Shown in pieces: positions 25,553 through 34,782 of a stretch of 37,630 nt of DNA. Source of the DNA: Bacillota bacterium (lineage in GTDB: Bacteria > Bacillota > UBA5301 > Bu52); assembly GCA_014896355.1 (NCBI GenBank), contig JADBKO010000002.1:1-37630 (forward strand), in the 5' to 3' direction. A program made the position numbers and the translations under genes. The notes under the pieces were generated by a model, which saw only the letters and a list, made by a program, of their open reading frames with translations, searched no databases and was not told where the DNA came from. Position 1 is the stretch's first letter. Each line of letters starts with the position of its first letter.

Positions 25553-26014
25553 ATGTCAACGGTTGTAGGGCTTTTTGCCCGGCGGCAGGACGCGGAATTC
25601 GCGGTTCAGGAATTGCGTAACCAGGGCTTCGGAGACGACATCTCCGTGGTGGCCAAGGATGACAAGAAAGAGGGGGCCAAGGACGGGGGGGTCAATCTGA
25701 CCACCGGCGCCACCACCGGAGGAGTGCTGGGAGGTGCTGCTGGGCTCCTGGCCGGCGTCGGCGCTCTGGCCATCCCGGGCATCGGACCCGTGATCGCCAT
25801 GGGGCCCATTGCAGCAGGGCTCACCGGGGCCGTGGCCGGCGGGTTGGCCGGAAGCCTCGTCGATTTGGGGATTCCCCAGCAGCGGGGCAGGTTCTTTGAG
25901 GAGCAGGTGCGGCAAGGACGCATCCTGGCGGCGGTGAAGACCGACTCCAGCAAGGCCCAGAAAGCCGCGGACATCCTGCGTTCCAAAGGCGCCCAGGATG
26001 TGGAGATCGACTAA
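25553..26014 (+). CDS. General stress protein 17M-like, glycine-zipper protein
   Basis: A 153-residue protein resembling the YflT/17M and DUF1269-type stress proteins: STVVGLFARRQDAEFAVQELRNQGF, then a charged stretch, a long Gly/Ala-rich hydrophobic zipper (about residues 50-103) and a C-terminal alpha/beta tail that mirrors the N-terminus (ILAAVKTDSSKAQKAADILRSKGAQDVEI). The zipper suggests membrane association or oligomerisation. It stands alone between an M16 peptidase gene and a strong terminator. The family assignment is good; the molecular role is unknown. Confidence 0.75.
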   Translation: MSTVVGLFARRQDAEFAVQELRNQGFGDDISVVAKDDKKEGAKDGGVNLTTGATTGGVLGGAAGLLAGVGALAIPGIGPVIAMGPIAAGLTGAVAGGLAGSLVDLGIPQQRGRFFEEQVRQGRILAAVKTDSSKAQKAADILRSKGAQDVEID

Positions 26015-26063
26015 GCTGCGCAGCTTTCCAAGGCTTGGCCCAGGTCTGGAATAGCAGCTTCCA

Positions 26064-26097
26064 CAGGCCGGCGGGATGTCCCGCCGGCCTGCCTTTC
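26064..26097 (+). terminator. Strong terminator after the 17M-like gene
   Basis: A perfect 12-bp GC-rich stem (26064-26075 with 26080-26091) with loop ATGT is followed by CCTTTC. The stem is very stable although the T-run is short. Confidence 0.75.
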
Positions 26098-26218
26098 GAA
26101 GAATGCCATAGACAAAGTGCCATAGACTTTTCCATCCGGAGGAGGCTCTTGGGATTCAGCCTGCCTTACGTCCGGGAGGGCGTAAGCATCCGGCTGGTCC
26201 GGGCTGGCCTGCCTTGCC

Positions 26219-26248
26219 TTGACAAGGGTGGGAAAAGCCACATACAAT
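26219..26248 (+). promoter_or_regulatory. Sigma-A promoter of dapB
   Basis: A perfect TTGACA (26219-26224), an 18-base spacer and TACAAT (26243-26248) lie about 70 bases before the dapB start. Two TGCCATAGAC direct repeats (about 26103 and 26118, period 15) lie upstream and could be a regulator site. Confidence 0.85.
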
Positions 26249-26319
26249 GTGACGGATAAACATGCGAAGGCCGCAGACCCTGCAACGTATTCCTATGCGG
26301 CAGAGAGGAAATGGGGCAC

Positions 26320-27150
26320 ATGGCGGAACGAATCCGTGTGGTGGTCGTAGGCGCGTGTGGGAGCATGGGCCGGGAAACGGTAAAGGCCGTCTGCCAGGCT
26401 GGCGACTTGGAACTGGTGGGGGCCGTCAATCGCAGCCATGCCGGCCAGGACATCGGCCAGGTGGCCGGGCCGGGCCCGTTGGGCATCCTGGTCAGCCCGG
26501 ACCTGGAGGGTACGCTGGAAGCCGCCAAACCCCAGGTGATGGTGGATTTCACGGAGCCCGAAGGCATCATGAGCCGCATCCAGACAGCCATTTTGCACGG
26601 CGTTCGCCCGGTGGTGGGTACCACGGGCATCTCCCAGGCAGAAGTGGAGGATCTGCGGGCCTTGTGCCGGAAGTATCGGTTGGGAGCCGTCGTTGCCCCC
26701 AATTTTGCCATCGGGGCCCTGCTCATGATGCGCTTCGCCGCAGAGGCGGCCCGCTTTTTCATGGACGCAGAGATCATCGAGATGCATCATCCGCGTAAGC
26801 TGGATTCCCCGTCGGGGACGGCCATCAAAACGGCAGAGATGATCCAGGCCAGCCGGGCACGTTCCGGGAGTGGTCAGTCGGTGCTGCACCGCAGCGGCGC
26901 CGTGGAAAAGCTCCAGGGCGCCCGCGGCGGCGAGATGGGCGGAATTCACATCCACAGCGTGCGCCTGCCCGGGTTAGTGGCCCACCAGGAGGTGCTGTTT
27001 GGCAATCCCAGCGAGACTCTGACCATACGTCATGATTCCTTGAGCCGGGAATCCTTCATGCCTGGAGTGCTGCTGGCCATCCGCAAGGTGATGGAGCTGT
27101 CCGATCTGGTCTACGGCCTGGAATCGCTGGTATTCGGCGCCCATTCCTAA
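26320..27150 (+). CDS. dapB: 4-hydroxy-tetrahydrodipicolinate reductase
   Basis: Reduces the DapA product towards lysine and diaminopimelate. The 276-residue protein has the nucleotide motif VVGACGSMGRE, the signature EIIEMHHPRKLDSPSGTA and GGEMGGIHIHSVRLPG. ATG 26320 is preferred because GAGAGG lies 11 bases upstream; ATG 26311 (three residues longer) is too close to that site. It draws on the same dihydrodipicolinate pool as the dpaAB products downstream, so it sits at the branch between cell-wall precursor and spore dipicolinate. Confidence 0.95.
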   Translation: MAERIRVVVVGACGSMGRETVKAVCQAGDLELVGAVNRSHAGQDIGQVAGPGPLGILVSPDLEGTLEAAKPQVMVDFTEPEGIMSRIQTAILHGVRPVVGTTGISQAEVEDLRALCRKYRLGAVVAPNFAIGALLMMRFAAEAARFFMDAEIIEMHHPRKLDSPSGTAIKTAEMIQASRARSGSGQSVLHRSGAVEKLQGARGGEMGGIHIHSVRLPGLVAHQEVLFGNPSETLTIRHDSLSRESFMPGVLLAIRKVMELSDLVYGLESLVFGAHS

Positions 27151-27290
27151 CCCGTTTTTCTGGTTCCGCAGTCTTCTCGGTCCCAGACCACGGAGCCTTT
27201 GTCTCGCTGGCCTGGCACCGTTCCCGTTCCGGGCGGAGCGCTCGTCTGCCGGGTCCGCCACCGCCGGGGCACCCTTCCCAGCCGTTCTGC

Positions 27291-27317
27291 ACTATTCCCG
27301 GCTTCTCCACATATAAT
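27291..27317 (+). promoter_or_regulatory. Sigma-K-like promoter of dpaA
   Basis: AC (27291-27292), a 17-base spacer and CATATAAT (27310-27317) match the sigma-K consensus AC-N16/17-CATANNNT. No usable sigma-A -35 lies at the proper distance. In Bacillus subtilis dpaA (spoVFA) is transcribed by sigma-K in the mother cell. Confidence 0.7.
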
Positions 27318-27357
27318 GCCGTGGCTCGACTCCCAGACCTCCCAAGGGGGTTTTCCG

Positions 27358-28389
27358 ATGGCTACTCCGGATGCAGCGGTGGGCCCAGGATCCGAAGGAT
27401 TGCCGGCGGGGTTTCCTTTGCCGTCTGCGGGGGTCGATTTGTCCGGCTACCGGGTAGCGTTACTGGGCGGCGACCCCCGCGAGCGCCTGTTGCTGGTTTC
27501 CCTGGTGCAGGCAGGGGCGGCGGTCATCGCCGTCGGCTGGCCTGCGCCAGGGACCCATCCGTTTCTGTCTGGCCTGGAAGCCCTGCTACAGGCAGGGCCA
27601 GGCGTGGTGACGTTCACCTCGGACGCCCGCGAAGCTGTCCGGAATGCCCAGGCTGTGGTGGCACCCATGAGCAACACGGACGCCTCCGGACGGGTGGTGG
27701 CGGTGCCGGACGGCATCACGGAGATTTTTCTGACGGAGAAACTCCTCTCGTACTTTCCTCCCGGCATCACCCTCTATCTGGGACAGGCCAAGCCCGTCGT
27801 ACGCCGGGCCGCCGACAAGGCCCGGGTCCGCATCGTGGAGCTGGGTGAGGTGGACCAGATCGCCTGGGCCAACGCAGTTCCCACTGCCGAAGGCGCCATC
27901 GCCTTGGCCATGCAGAACACCCCGATCACGCTCCGGGGAGCCCGGAGTGTCATCATCGGAGCGGGCCGCTGCGGCACAGTGTTGGCGGCCGATCTGGCCG
28001 GTTTGGGCGCCCAGGTGACGGTAGCCGCGCGCCGGGCCGCCGCCCGGGCGCGGATTGCCGCCGCCGTTCCCGGCTGCCGGGCGGTTCCTATGGAGGAGTT
28101 GGCGGCTGTGCTTTCCAGCGCCGACGTGGTCTTCAACACTGTCCCGGCCCCTGTTCTCCCGGAACCGTTGTTGCAAAGGCTGCCTCCCGCGGCGGTCATC
28201 GTGGACGTGGCGGCTGTACCGGGCGGGGTGGACTGGGAAGCGGCGGCCCGCCTGAAACGCCGGGCCCTGTTCGCCCCGGGTCTGCCGGGAAAGGTGGCGC
28301 CCGTAACGGCAGGACGGGCTTTGGCCGAGGCGGTGCCACGGCTTCTGGCGGAGGAACGGGCAGGCAGAGCGGAGGGAACAAAACCCTGA
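27358..28389 (+). CDS. dpaA: Dipicolinate synthase subunit A
   Basis: With DpaB it oxidises dihydrodipicolinate to dipicolinic acid, the Ca-chelating solute of the spore core. A 343-residue protein: an N-terminal domain with VALLGGDPRERLL and VVAPMSNTDASG, then an NAD(P)-binding domain with SVIIGAGRCGTVLAADLAGLGAQVTVAAR (about residues 197-225). It is some 45 residues longer than B. subtilis DpaA, mainly through a Gly/Pro-rich N-terminus and a longer end. ATG 27358 follows AAGGGGG. A separate sigma-K-like promoter lies between it and dapB. Confidence 0.93.
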   Translation: MATPDAAVGPGSEGLPAGFPLPSAGVDLSGYRVALLGGDPRERLLLVSLVQAGAAVIAVGWPAPGTHPFLSGLEALLQAGPGVVTFTSDAREAVRNAQAVVAPMSNTDASGRVVAVPDGITEIFLTEKLLSYFPPGITLYLGQAKPVVRRAADKARVRIVELGEVDQIAWANAVPTAEGAIALAMQNTPITLRGARSVIIGAGRCGTVLAADLAGLGAQVTVAARRAAARARIAAAVPGCRAVPMEELAAVLSSADVVFNTVPAPVLPEPLLQRLPPAAVIVDVAAVPGGVDWEAAARLKRRALFAPGLPGKVAPVTAGRALAEAVPRLLAEERAGRAEGTKP

Positions 28390-28413
28390 CCTGCATGGGA
28401 GGGTGTGCACCCC

Positions 28414-29040
28414 ATGAATCTGAGAGAACAGGTGGAAGGCGCGCCGCTGGAGTCGCTGGCCGGCCGGCGGATCGGCTTTGCCCTCACCGGATCCTTTCAT
28501 ATGTTTGCCACAGTGAAGCAACAGATGGAGCGCCTCCTGCATCTGGGAGCTGAGCTGTGGCCCATTTTGTCACCGGTGGTGGCCCAGACCGACACCAGGT
28601 TCGGCCAGGCCCGGCATCTCATCCGGGACGTGGCCGCCTTGTGTGGCAGGGAGCCATGGCTGACTCTGCCAGAGGTGGAGCCCATCGGCCCGGACCATCT
28701 CCTGGATGCGCTGGTCATCGCGCCGTGCACAGGCAACACCCTCGGCAAGTTGGCCCACGGCATCAGCGACACACCGGTGTTGATGGCAGCCAAGGCCCAA
28801 TTGCGCAATGAGCTGCCGGTGGTCCTGGCCATCTCTACCAACGATGGCTTGGGCACCAATGCCATGAGCTTGGCGCTCCTGTTGAACCGTTCCGACATCT
28901 ATTTCGTGCCCTTCGGGCAGGACGCCCCGTTTAGCAAACGGCGTTCGCTGGTGGCGGCCATGTCTTTGATCCCCGAAACCTTGGCCTGGGCCCTGCAGCG
29001 CCGCCAACTGCAACCATTGCTGGTGGCACAGCCGGTTTAG
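28414..29040 (+). CDS. dpaB: Dipicolinate synthase subunit B (flavoprotein-like)
   Basis: A 208-residue protein of the flavoprotein fold, with RRIGFALTGSFHMF, DALVIAPCTGNTLGKLAHGISDTPVLMAAKAQLR and ISTNDGLGTNA. ATG 28414 has GGGAGGG about ten bases upstream; GTG 28405 is in frame but too close to it. Directly downstream of dpaA, as in the spoVF operon of Bacillus. Confidence 0.95.
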   Translation: MNLREQVEGAPLESLAGRRIGFALTGSFHMFATVKQQMERLLHLGAELWPILSPVVAQTDTRFGQARHLIRDVAALCGREPWLTLPEVEPIGPDHLLDALVIAPCTGNTLGKLAHGISDTPVLMAAKAQLRNELPVVLAISTNDGLGTNAMSLALLLNRSDIYFVPFGQDAPFSKRRSLVAAMSLIPETLAWALQRRQLQPLLVAQPV

Positions 29041-29083
29041 GCGGTGGGCCGGTGCTGGTCTCGGTGTTACGGCCGGAGTGCAT

Positions 29084-29093
29084 GTGATACAAT
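29084..29093 (+). promoter_or_regulatory. Extended -10 promoter before asd
   Basis: TGATACAAT (TACAAT at 29088-29093 with TG at 29085-29086) resembles an extended -10 sigma-A promoter; no good -35 is seen at 16-18 bases. It would allow vegetative transcription of asd-dapG-dapA apart from the sporulation-specific dpaAB. Confidence 0.55.
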
Positions 29094-29133
29094 ACTTCCA
29101 AGTCCAAGCAAGGCAGGCGAGGAGGCAGCAGCA

Positions 29134-30171
29134 GTGGCTTTCAAGGTTGCGATCGTAGGTGCCACGGGAGCGGTGGGGCAGGAGCTGTTGAAGGTTTTGC
29201 GGGAGCGCCGCTTCCCGGTGGCGGACCTGAAACTTCTGGCATCGGCACGCTCCGCCGGGACGGTTTTGGAATTCGCCGGCCAGAAGATCGAGGTGGAGGA
29301 AGCACGTCCTTCTTCTTTCGCCGGTGTGGATATCGCCTTCTTCAGCGCCGGCGGCTCTGTCAGCCAGCAGCTGGTTCCGGCGGCAGTAGACCGCGGCGCC
29401 CTGGTCATCGACAATACCAGCGCCTTTCGGATGAAGCCCGATGTACCCCTGGTGGTGCCGGAGGTCAATCCGGAAGACTGCCGGGAACACCACGGCATCA
29501 TCGCCAACCCCAACTGTTCCACCATCATCATGGCCGTGGCTCTGTACCCGCTGCACCGGCTGAGCCCCCTGCGGCGCGTGATCGTATCTACCTATCAGGC
29601 GGTTTCCGGAGCCGGCGCGCGGGCCATGGCGGAGCTGGTGGAGCAAGTGAAGGCCTTCGCCAGGGGCCAGGAGCTTCAGGCTTCCATCCTTCCCTACGCA
29701 GCGGCCCCCAAGCATTTCCCTATTGCGTTTAACTTGATTCCCCATATTGACGTCTTCCAGGACGGGGGCTATACCAAGGAAGAATGGAAGATGGTCCTGG
29801 AGACCCGCAAGATCCTGCATGAGCCGGATCTGCCCATTACGGCCACCACGGTGCGGGTGCCCGTTCTGCGCTGCCATTCCGAGAGCATCAACGTGGAGAC
29901 CGAGGAGAAGCTCACGGCGGTCAGGGTCCGGGAGGCTCTGGCTGCGGCGCCTGGCGTGAAAGTGGCCGATGATCCGCAGAACCAGGTCTATCCGATGCCC
30001 TTGGAGCTGGCCGGGAGCGACGATGTATATGTGGGAAGGATCCGGGAGGATCTGTCCCATCCCCGGGCGGTGAACCTGTGGGTGGTGGGGGATCAGATCC
30101 GCAAAGGCGCAGCCCTGAATGCTGTACAGATCGCGGAGTACTGCGCCCAGCGGGGGTGGATCGGAAAATGA
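29134..30171 (+). CDS. asd: Aspartate-semialdehyde dehydrogenase
   Basis: NADPH-dependent reduction of aspartyl phosphate to the semialdehyde, shared by lysine, threonine, methionine and dipicolinate synthesis. The 345-residue protein has VAIVGATGAVGQELLKVL, the catalytic Cys in NPNCST (C128), STYQAVSGAG and the active-site His in RVPVLRCHSES. GTG 29134 follows GAGGAGG. The gene order dpaA-dpaB-asd-dapG-dapA equals that of Bacillus subtilis. Confidence 0.95.
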   Translation: MAFKVAIVGATGAVGQELLKVLRERRFPVADLKLLASARSAGTVLEFAGQKIEVEEARPSSFAGVDIAFFSAGGSVSQQLVPAAVDRGALVIDNTSAFRMKPDVPLVVPEVNPEDCREHHGIIANPNCSTIIMAVALYPLHRLSPLRRVIVSTYQAVSGAGARAMAELVEQVKAFARGQELQASILPYAAAPKHFPIAFNLIPHIDVFQDGGYTKEEWKMVLETRKILHEPDLPITATTVRVPVLRCHSESINVETEEKLTAVRVREALAAAPGVKVADDPQNQVYPMPLELAGSDDVYVGRIREDLSHPRAVNLWVVGDQIRKGAALNAVQIAEYCAQRGWIGK

Positions 30172-30227
30172 GCGGGGCGGCCGCTGCCGGAGCGCAGGGT
30201 CCAGTGTGGCGGATGGGGTGAGGATGT

Positions 30228-31595
30228 TTGCCGGTTTTGGTTCAGAAATTCGGCGGCACATCGGTGGCCACCGCAGAACGTCGCCAACGGGTTCTGCACC
30301 ACATTCTGCGAGCCAGGAAGCAGGGATACCAGCTGGTGGTGGTCGTCTCTGCCATGGGGCGGCGGGGCGATCCGTACGCCACGGACACCCTCATTGACCT
30401 GATACGCCAGGCAAATCCCAGCCCGTCCCGCCGCGACTTGGACCTGGCCCTGTCCTGCGGGGAAATCCTGGCCACAGTGGTGATCTCCCAGATGCTGCAG
30501 GAAAGGGGCGTTCCTTCTGTGGCTCTGACAGGGGCGCAGGCGGGCATCACCACCGACGACGGCTTTGGCAATGCCCGTATTCTGGAGATTCACCCCCAAA
30601 GGGTGCTGGCGGCGCTGGAACGGGGTGAAGTGGCGGTGGTGGCAGGGTTCCAGGGCATCACCCGGGGCGGTGATGTGACCACCCTGGGCAGGGGCGGGTC
30701 GGACACGTCTGCGGTGGCCCTGGGCGTGGCTCTCGGCGCGGAGATGGTGGAGGTCTACACCGATGTGGAAGGGGTCATGACCGCCGACCCCCGCCTGGTG
30801 AATGAGGCCTGTACCTTGCCGGAAGCCACCTATCGCGAAGTGGCGGAAATGGCCCAAATGGGCGCCAAGGTCATCCATCCCCGGGCGGTGGAGATCGCCA
30901 TGGAAGGGGGGATTCCACTGCGGGTGCGCAGCACGTTTTCGGATCACCCGGGCACTCTGATCACCCGGGGGTCCCCCGGTGGCGTGGAGATCAAAAGCGA
31001 CCGGGTGGTGACGGCCATCGCCCACCTGGGAGGCTTGGCCTACGTGCGGGTCTATTGGCTGGGAGGCGGAGCTGCAGGGACGGTCAAGGTCACGAAGGGG
31101 GTTGAATCTCCGGGCCCGGCTGCAGCGGAGCCGGCCGCAGGCGGCGCTCCGGACGGGACGCCTGGGACGGCTGTCCCGGAAAGCGAGGGCTTTTCCCGCT
31201 CCCGGCTGAGCCTGGCCCTGTTTCAGGCCCTGGCCGCCGCCGGAATCAGCCTGGATCTGATTCAGGTTTCGCCGGACCGGATAACCTTTGTGGTGGAGGA
31301 GGAAAGGTTGCCGGATGCGGCGAAGGTTCTAGCGCAGCTTCCGGTGAGGGTCCAGGCGGAGCCGGGATATGCCAAGGTCACGGCAGTGGGTGGGGGAATG
31401 AGGGGCGTCCCGGGAGTCATGGCCCGCATTGTCCGGGCCCTGTGGCAGGCTGGGGTGCCCATCTATCATACCACAGACTCCCACACCAACATTTCCTGCC
31501 TGGTGGCTGCTTCCGACGTGGAACGCGCGGTCCACGCCCTGCACCACGAATTTGGCCTCGATCAGCTCGGAGGTATGGCCCGCCAGACCGGCTGA
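30228..31595 (+). CDS. dapG: Aspartate kinase (DapG type)
   Basis: Phosphorylates aspartate in the first committed step of the pathway. The kinase domain (about residues 1-240) has [32 protein letters not shown] and [17 protein letters not shown]. Two ACT domains follow for feedback control. A Pro/Ala/Gly/Thr-rich insertion of about 45 residues (281-325) interrupts the first ACT domain, making the protein 455 residues instead of about 405. Start is TTG 30228, after GGGTGAGG; the ATG four bases earlier is out of frame. Confidence 0.93.
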   Translation: MPVLVQKFGGTSVATAERRQRVLHHILRARKQGYQLVVVVSAMGRRGDPYATDTLIDLIRQANPSPSRRDLDLALSCGEILATVVISQMLQERGVPSVALTGAQAGITTDDGFGNARILEIHPQRVLAALERGEVAVVAGFQGITRGGDVTTLGRGGSDTSAVALGVALGAEMVEVYTDVEGVMTADPRLVNEACTLPEATYREVAEMAQMGAKVIHPRAVEIAMEGGIPLRVRSTFSDHPGTLITRGSPGGVEIKSDRVVTAIAHLGGLAYVRVYWLGGGAAGTVKVTKGVESPGPAAAEPAAGGAPDGTPGTAVPESEGFSRSRLSLALFQALAAAGISLDLIQVSPDRITFVVEEERLPDAAKVLAQLPVRVQAEPGYAKVTAVGGGMRGVPGVMARIVRALWQAGVPIYHTTDSHTNISCLVAASDVERAVHALHHEFGLDQLGGMARQTG

Positions 31596-31623
31596 GCGGG
31601 GCCACCTGGAGGGAAGAACTGGG

Positions 31624-32505
31624 ATGAAGAAGTTCGGCCGGGTACTCACCGCCATGGTGACCCCCTTCACCAAGGATTTGCAGGTGGATTATGAGGGCGC
31701 AGCGCGCTTGGCCCAGTACTTGACGGAGAACGGTTCTGACGGCCTGGTGGTCGCAGGCACCACCGGCGAATCCCCCACTCTGACTCACGAGGAAAAGCTG
31801 AAGCTCTTCAGCACCGTGGTGGATGCCGTGGGCGGCAAGGCGGCGGTCATCGCCGGGACGGGGAGCAACAATACCCAGGAGAGTGTGGAGTTCACCCGCC
31901 AAGCGGCCAAGACCGGCGTGGACGGCATCCTGCTCGTGGCCCCCTATTACAACAAACCCTCCCAGGAGGGGCTGTTCCAGCACTTCAAGGCCATCGCCGC
32001 CAGTTGCGAGCTGCCGATGATGTTGTACAACATCCCCGGCAGGACCTCGGTGAATATCCAACCGGCCACCGTAGCCCGCCTGGCGCAGATTCCCAATATC
32101 GTGGCCGTGAAAGACGCCACCGGTGACCTGGCCCAGGTGACGGAGGTTCGCCGGCTGACGCCTCCGGACTTCGCCATTTACAGCGGCGATGATGCCCTGA
32201 CTCTGCCCATTTTGGCCGTGGGCGGCGCAGGTGTGGTGAGCGTCTCCTCTCACCTGGTGGGAAAGCAGATCCAGGAGATGATCGGGGCGTTCTTCGCCGG
32301 AGATGTGGCCAAGGCGGCCCAGATCAACCAACAGATCTTCGCCCTCAACAAGGCGCTCTTCATCACCACCAACCCGGTTCCTGTGAAGACAGCCCTGAAC
32401 CTGGTGGGGCGAAACGTGGGCGGCGTGCGGCAGCCCTTGTGGCCCATGAGCGACGCCGAGTTGGAAGTCTTGAAGCGGGAGATGCACAATGCCGGCTTGA
32501 TGTGA
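31624..32505 (+). CDS. dapA: 4-hydroxy-tetrahydrodipicolinate synthase
   Basis: Condenses aspartate semialdehyde with pyruvate. The 293-residue TIM-barrel protein has [17 protein letters not shown] with the catalytic Tyr, and the Schiff-base Lys in VAVKDATGD (K163). ATG 31624 follows GGAGGGAAG. It ends the dpa/dap cluster; a large hairpin follows. Confidence 0.96.
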   Translation: MKKFGRVLTAMVTPFTKDLQVDYEGAARLAQYLTENGSDGLVVAGTTGESPTLTHEEKLKLFSTVVDAVGGKAAVIAGTGSNNTQESVEFTRQAAKTGVDGILLVAPYYNKPSQEGLFQHFKAIAASCELPMMLYNIPGRTSVNIQPATVARLAQIPNIVAVKDATGDLAQVTEVRRLTPPDFAIYSGDDALTLPILAVGGAGVVSVSSHLVGKQIQEMIGAFFAGDVAKAAQINQQIFALNKALFITTNPVPVKTALNLVGRNVGGVRQPLWPMSDAELEVLKREMHNAGLM

Positions 32506-32513
32506 GGAGGCGT

Positions 32514-32556
32514 AGGGCGCAGAACGGCGCGGGAGGGCGCCCGCCCTCTGCGCCCT
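32514..32556 (+). terminator. Large hairpin after dapA, possible terminator
   Basis: AGGGCGCAGA (32514-32523) and TCTGCGCCCT (32547-32556) form a perfect 10-bp stem with a further GC-rich inner hairpin. There is no T-run, so it may act as a transcript-end stabiliser rather than a terminator. Confidence 0.5.
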
Positions 32557-32593
32557 GTCGTTGAAGTCCTTCCGACCTATTGCGCCCTTTCAG

Positions 32594-32622
32594 CCTACGG
32601 CGCCTGCCGTAGGTGTTGTCGT
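32594..32622 (+). terminator. Terminator-like hairpin upstream of RNase J
   Basis: CCTACGGC (32594-32601), loop GCCT, then GCCGTAGG (32606-32613), followed by TGTTGTCGTT. Probably the end of the dapA transcript, before the RNase J promoter. Confidence 0.55.
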
Positions 32623-32684
32623 TCTTCGTGCCTGCGGGGTGGCGGACCATCCCTGCCTTCTGCTGGCCTGGCTGCAGGCTACAC

Positions 32685-32714
32685 TTGCAGCATCCCCTGG
32701 CTGTCCGTTATAAT
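32685..32714 (+). promoter_or_regulatory. Sigma-A promoter of the RNase J gene
   Basis: TTGCAG (32685-32690), an 18-base spacer and a perfect TATAAT (32709-32714). Transcription from near 32721 would give a leader of about 275 bases before the RNase J start. Confidence 0.8.
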
Positions 32715-32720
32715 GGGAAA

Positions 32721-32996
32721 GATGTCGAATGTGACCGGAGGACGGCGGGTACCGCGTTCAACTCCGTAAAGGCTGCTCCCACTGGGACGGCAAAGGTGGC
32801 GGGCGAGCCGGGGTTCGGACCGGTGCCGGGAAATCCTGGGCGTCGGAATACCACTGCGAGGGCCCGGAGTGCCAAAGGAGGTTTGGCCGGGTCTTTTCAC
32901 GCCTTTTCCGGCCTCTCCGGGCCGATGGCGGGGCAGGGTGTATGCGCCAAGTCAGGGCGCTGTCCGCTGCGACGAAAGGGGATCATGGGATACTGA
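32721..32996 (+). promoter_or_regulatory. Long 5' leader of RNase J with three-codon mini-ORF
   Basis: No conserved protein is encoded here. The leader is GC-rich with several possible hairpins. Its last 12 bases (32985-32996) read ATG GGA TAC TGA, and the RNase J ATG follows directly. The Shine-Dalgarno AAAGGGG (32975-32981) lies 3 bases before the mini-ORF ATG and 15 before the real start, so start choice or reinitiation may matter. RNase genes elsewhere are often autoregulated through their leaders; that is not shown here. Confidence 0.45.
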
Positions 32997-34664
32997 ATGG
33001 CAAAAAACGGTGAAAAGCTGCGGGTGATTCCCCTGGGGGGACTGGGGGAAATCGGCAAGAACATGATGGTGTTGGAGTACGGCAATGACCTGATCGTCAT
33101 CGACTCCGGCCTGGAATTTCCTGATGATGAGCTTCTGGGGATTGATCTGGTCATCCCGGATTTCAGTTATCTGGTTGAGAACAAAAACCGGCTGCGCGCG
33201 GTGGTCCTGACCCATGGCCATGAAGACCATATTGGCGCCTTGCCGTACGTCTTGAAGGAGCTTCGTGTACCGGTCTACGGGACCCGGTTGACCCTGGGTC
33301 TGGTCAAGGGCAAGCTGGAGGAGTTCGACCTGGGCTACGACCCGGATTTCCGGGTGGTGAAAGCCGGAGACAAAGTCCCGATCGGCTGCTTTGAGGTGGA
33401 GTTCATCCATGTGAACCACAGCATCGCCGACTCCGTGGCCCTGGGGATCAAGACCCCCGTGGGTTACGTGATCCACACCGGCGACTACAAGATCGACCAG
33501 ACGCCGGTGGACGGGGAAGTCATGGATTTGCACACGTTTGCGGCGTACGGACACCGGGGAGTCCTGCTGCTGATGTCGGACAGCACCAACGTGGAGAGGC
33601 CGGGGTTCACCCAGTCTGAGCGCAGCGTGGGGGAGGCGTTCGAAGAAGCCTTCGAACGCGTGCGGGGACGAATCATTATCGCTTCTTTTGCATCCAATGT
33701 CCACCGCATCCAGCAGATCATGGACGCCGCCGCCCATCATCGCCGGAAGGTGGCTGTGGTGGGCCGCAGCGTGGAGAAAGTGGTGGATATCGCCCTGGAA
33801 CTGGGGTATTTACGGGTCCCTGACCATACCCTGGTGGACGTGGATACCATTGACCACCTCCCTGCTCATCAGGTGGTGATCATCACCACCGGCACCCAGG
33901 GGGAGCCCATGTCCGCTCTCTCCCGCATCGCCATGTCCGAGCACAAGAAAGTGTCCATCTTGCCGGGGGATACAGTGATCATCTCCGCCAACCCCATTCC
34001 CGGCAATGAGCGGTTGGTCAGCCGGGTGGTGAACCACCTGTTCCGGCAAGGGGCGGAGGTCATCTATGAGCGGTTTTCGGGCATGCACGCCTCGGGCCAT
34101 GCCAGCCAGGAGGAGCAGAAGCTCATGCTGAACCTGGTGCGGCCGCGCTACTTCATGCCCGTACACGGGGAATACCGCCATCTGAAGCGTCATGCCCTCA
34201 TGGCGGAGGAACTGGGAATTCCCTCCAGCAACGTGTTTGTGATGGAAAACGGCGATGTCCTGGAGCTGACCTCCCACAGTGCGCGACTGGGAGAGCGGGT
34301 CAATGCCGGCAAGGTCTTGGTGGACGGGCTGGGTGTGGGAGACGTGGGCAACATTGTCCTGCGGGACCGCCGCCTGCTGGCCCAAGACGGGATCTTGATC
34401 GTGGTGGTGACCATCAACAAGCAGACCGGCGCCGTCATCGCCGGCCCGGACATCATTTCCCGGGGCTTTGTGTACATGCGGGAGGCGGAGTCTCTGGTGG
34501 AGGAAGCCAAGGCCAGGGTACGGCAGGCCCTGGGAGAATGTGAAGCCAACCAGGTGACGGAATGGGGCTCCATCAAAAACAGCGTTCGCGACGCCCTGAG
34601 CACATTCATCTATGACAAGATTCATCGCAGGCCCATGATTTTGCCCATCGTGATGGAGGTTTGA
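32997..34664 (+). CDS. rnj: Ribonuclease J
   Basis: A metallo-beta-lactamase/beta-CASP nuclease for 5' exonucleolytic and endonucleolytic RNA decay and maturation. The 555-residue protein has [16 protein letters not shown] (H73, H75, D77, H78), [36 protein letters not shown] and PVHGEYRHL, with a C-terminal domain from about 450. The position between dapA and tepA matches B. subtilis RNase J2 (rnjB/ymfA), but the catalytic motifs are intact and no second copy is visible here, so it may serve as RNase J1. Confidence 0.95.
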   Translation: MAKNGEKLRVIPLGGLGEIGKNMMVLEYGNDLIVIDSGLEFPDDELLGIDLVIPDFSYLVENKNRLRAVVLTHGHEDHIGALPYVLKELRVPVYGTRLTLGLVKGKLEEFDLGYDPDFRVVKAGDKVPIGCFEVEFIHVNHSIADSVALGIKTPVGYVIHTGDYKIDQTPVDGEVMDLHTFAAYGHRGVLLLMSDSTNVERPGFTQSERSVGEAFEEAFERVRGRIIIASFASNVHRIQQIMDAAAHHRRKVAVVGRSVEKVVDIALELGYLRVPDHTLVDVDTIDHLPAHQVVIITTGTQGEPMSALSRIAMSEHKKVSILPGDTVIISANPIPGNERLVSRVVNHLFRQGAEVIYERFSGMHASGHASQEEQKLMLNLVRPRYFMPVHGEYRHLKRHALMAEELGIPSSNVFVMENGDVLELTSHSARLGERVNAGKVLVDGLGVGDVGNIVLRDRRLLAQDGILIVVVTINKQTGAVIAGPDIISRGFVYMREAESLVEEAKARVRQALGECEANQVTEWGSIKNSVRDALSTFIYDKIHRRPMILPIVMEV

Positions 34665-34712
34665 GCCAGGGACTGCGATCCATCTTGACCAAACAGAGCC
34701 GTCTGGCCCAAG

Positions 34713-34750
34713 CGCGGGCCCGGGACCGTATGATCCCGGGCCCGCGTTCG
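34713..34750 (+). terminator. Strong hairpin terminator after RNase J
   Basis: A perfect 13-bp GC-rich stem (34713-34725 with 34734-34746) and an eight-base loop, followed by TTCG. The T-run is short, but the stem is among the most stable in the window. Confidence 0.65.
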
Positions 34751-34782
34751 CATACTACAGGCTGGAAACAGGAGGTGGGGCT

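Noticed and set aside
26150-26310. Lysine riboswitch upstream of dapB
   Set aside because: Looked for because of the pathway; none of the conserved L-box elements are present, only a sigma-A promoter and a short leader.
27199-27357. Upstream extension of dpaA from 27199
   Set aside because: It crosses the sigma-K-like promoter and has no family similarity; ATG 27358 has a good ribosome binding site.
32743-32760. T-box-like GGCGGGTACCGCG in the RNase J leader
   Set aside because: It resembles the T-box core, but it lies only about 30 bases after the predicted start, leaving no room for Stem I or a specifier loop, and no terminator follows.
32613-32996. Open frame of about 127 codons before RNase J
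   Set aside because: It crosses the promoter, has no ribosome binding site or family features, and only its last three codons form a plausible mini-ORF.
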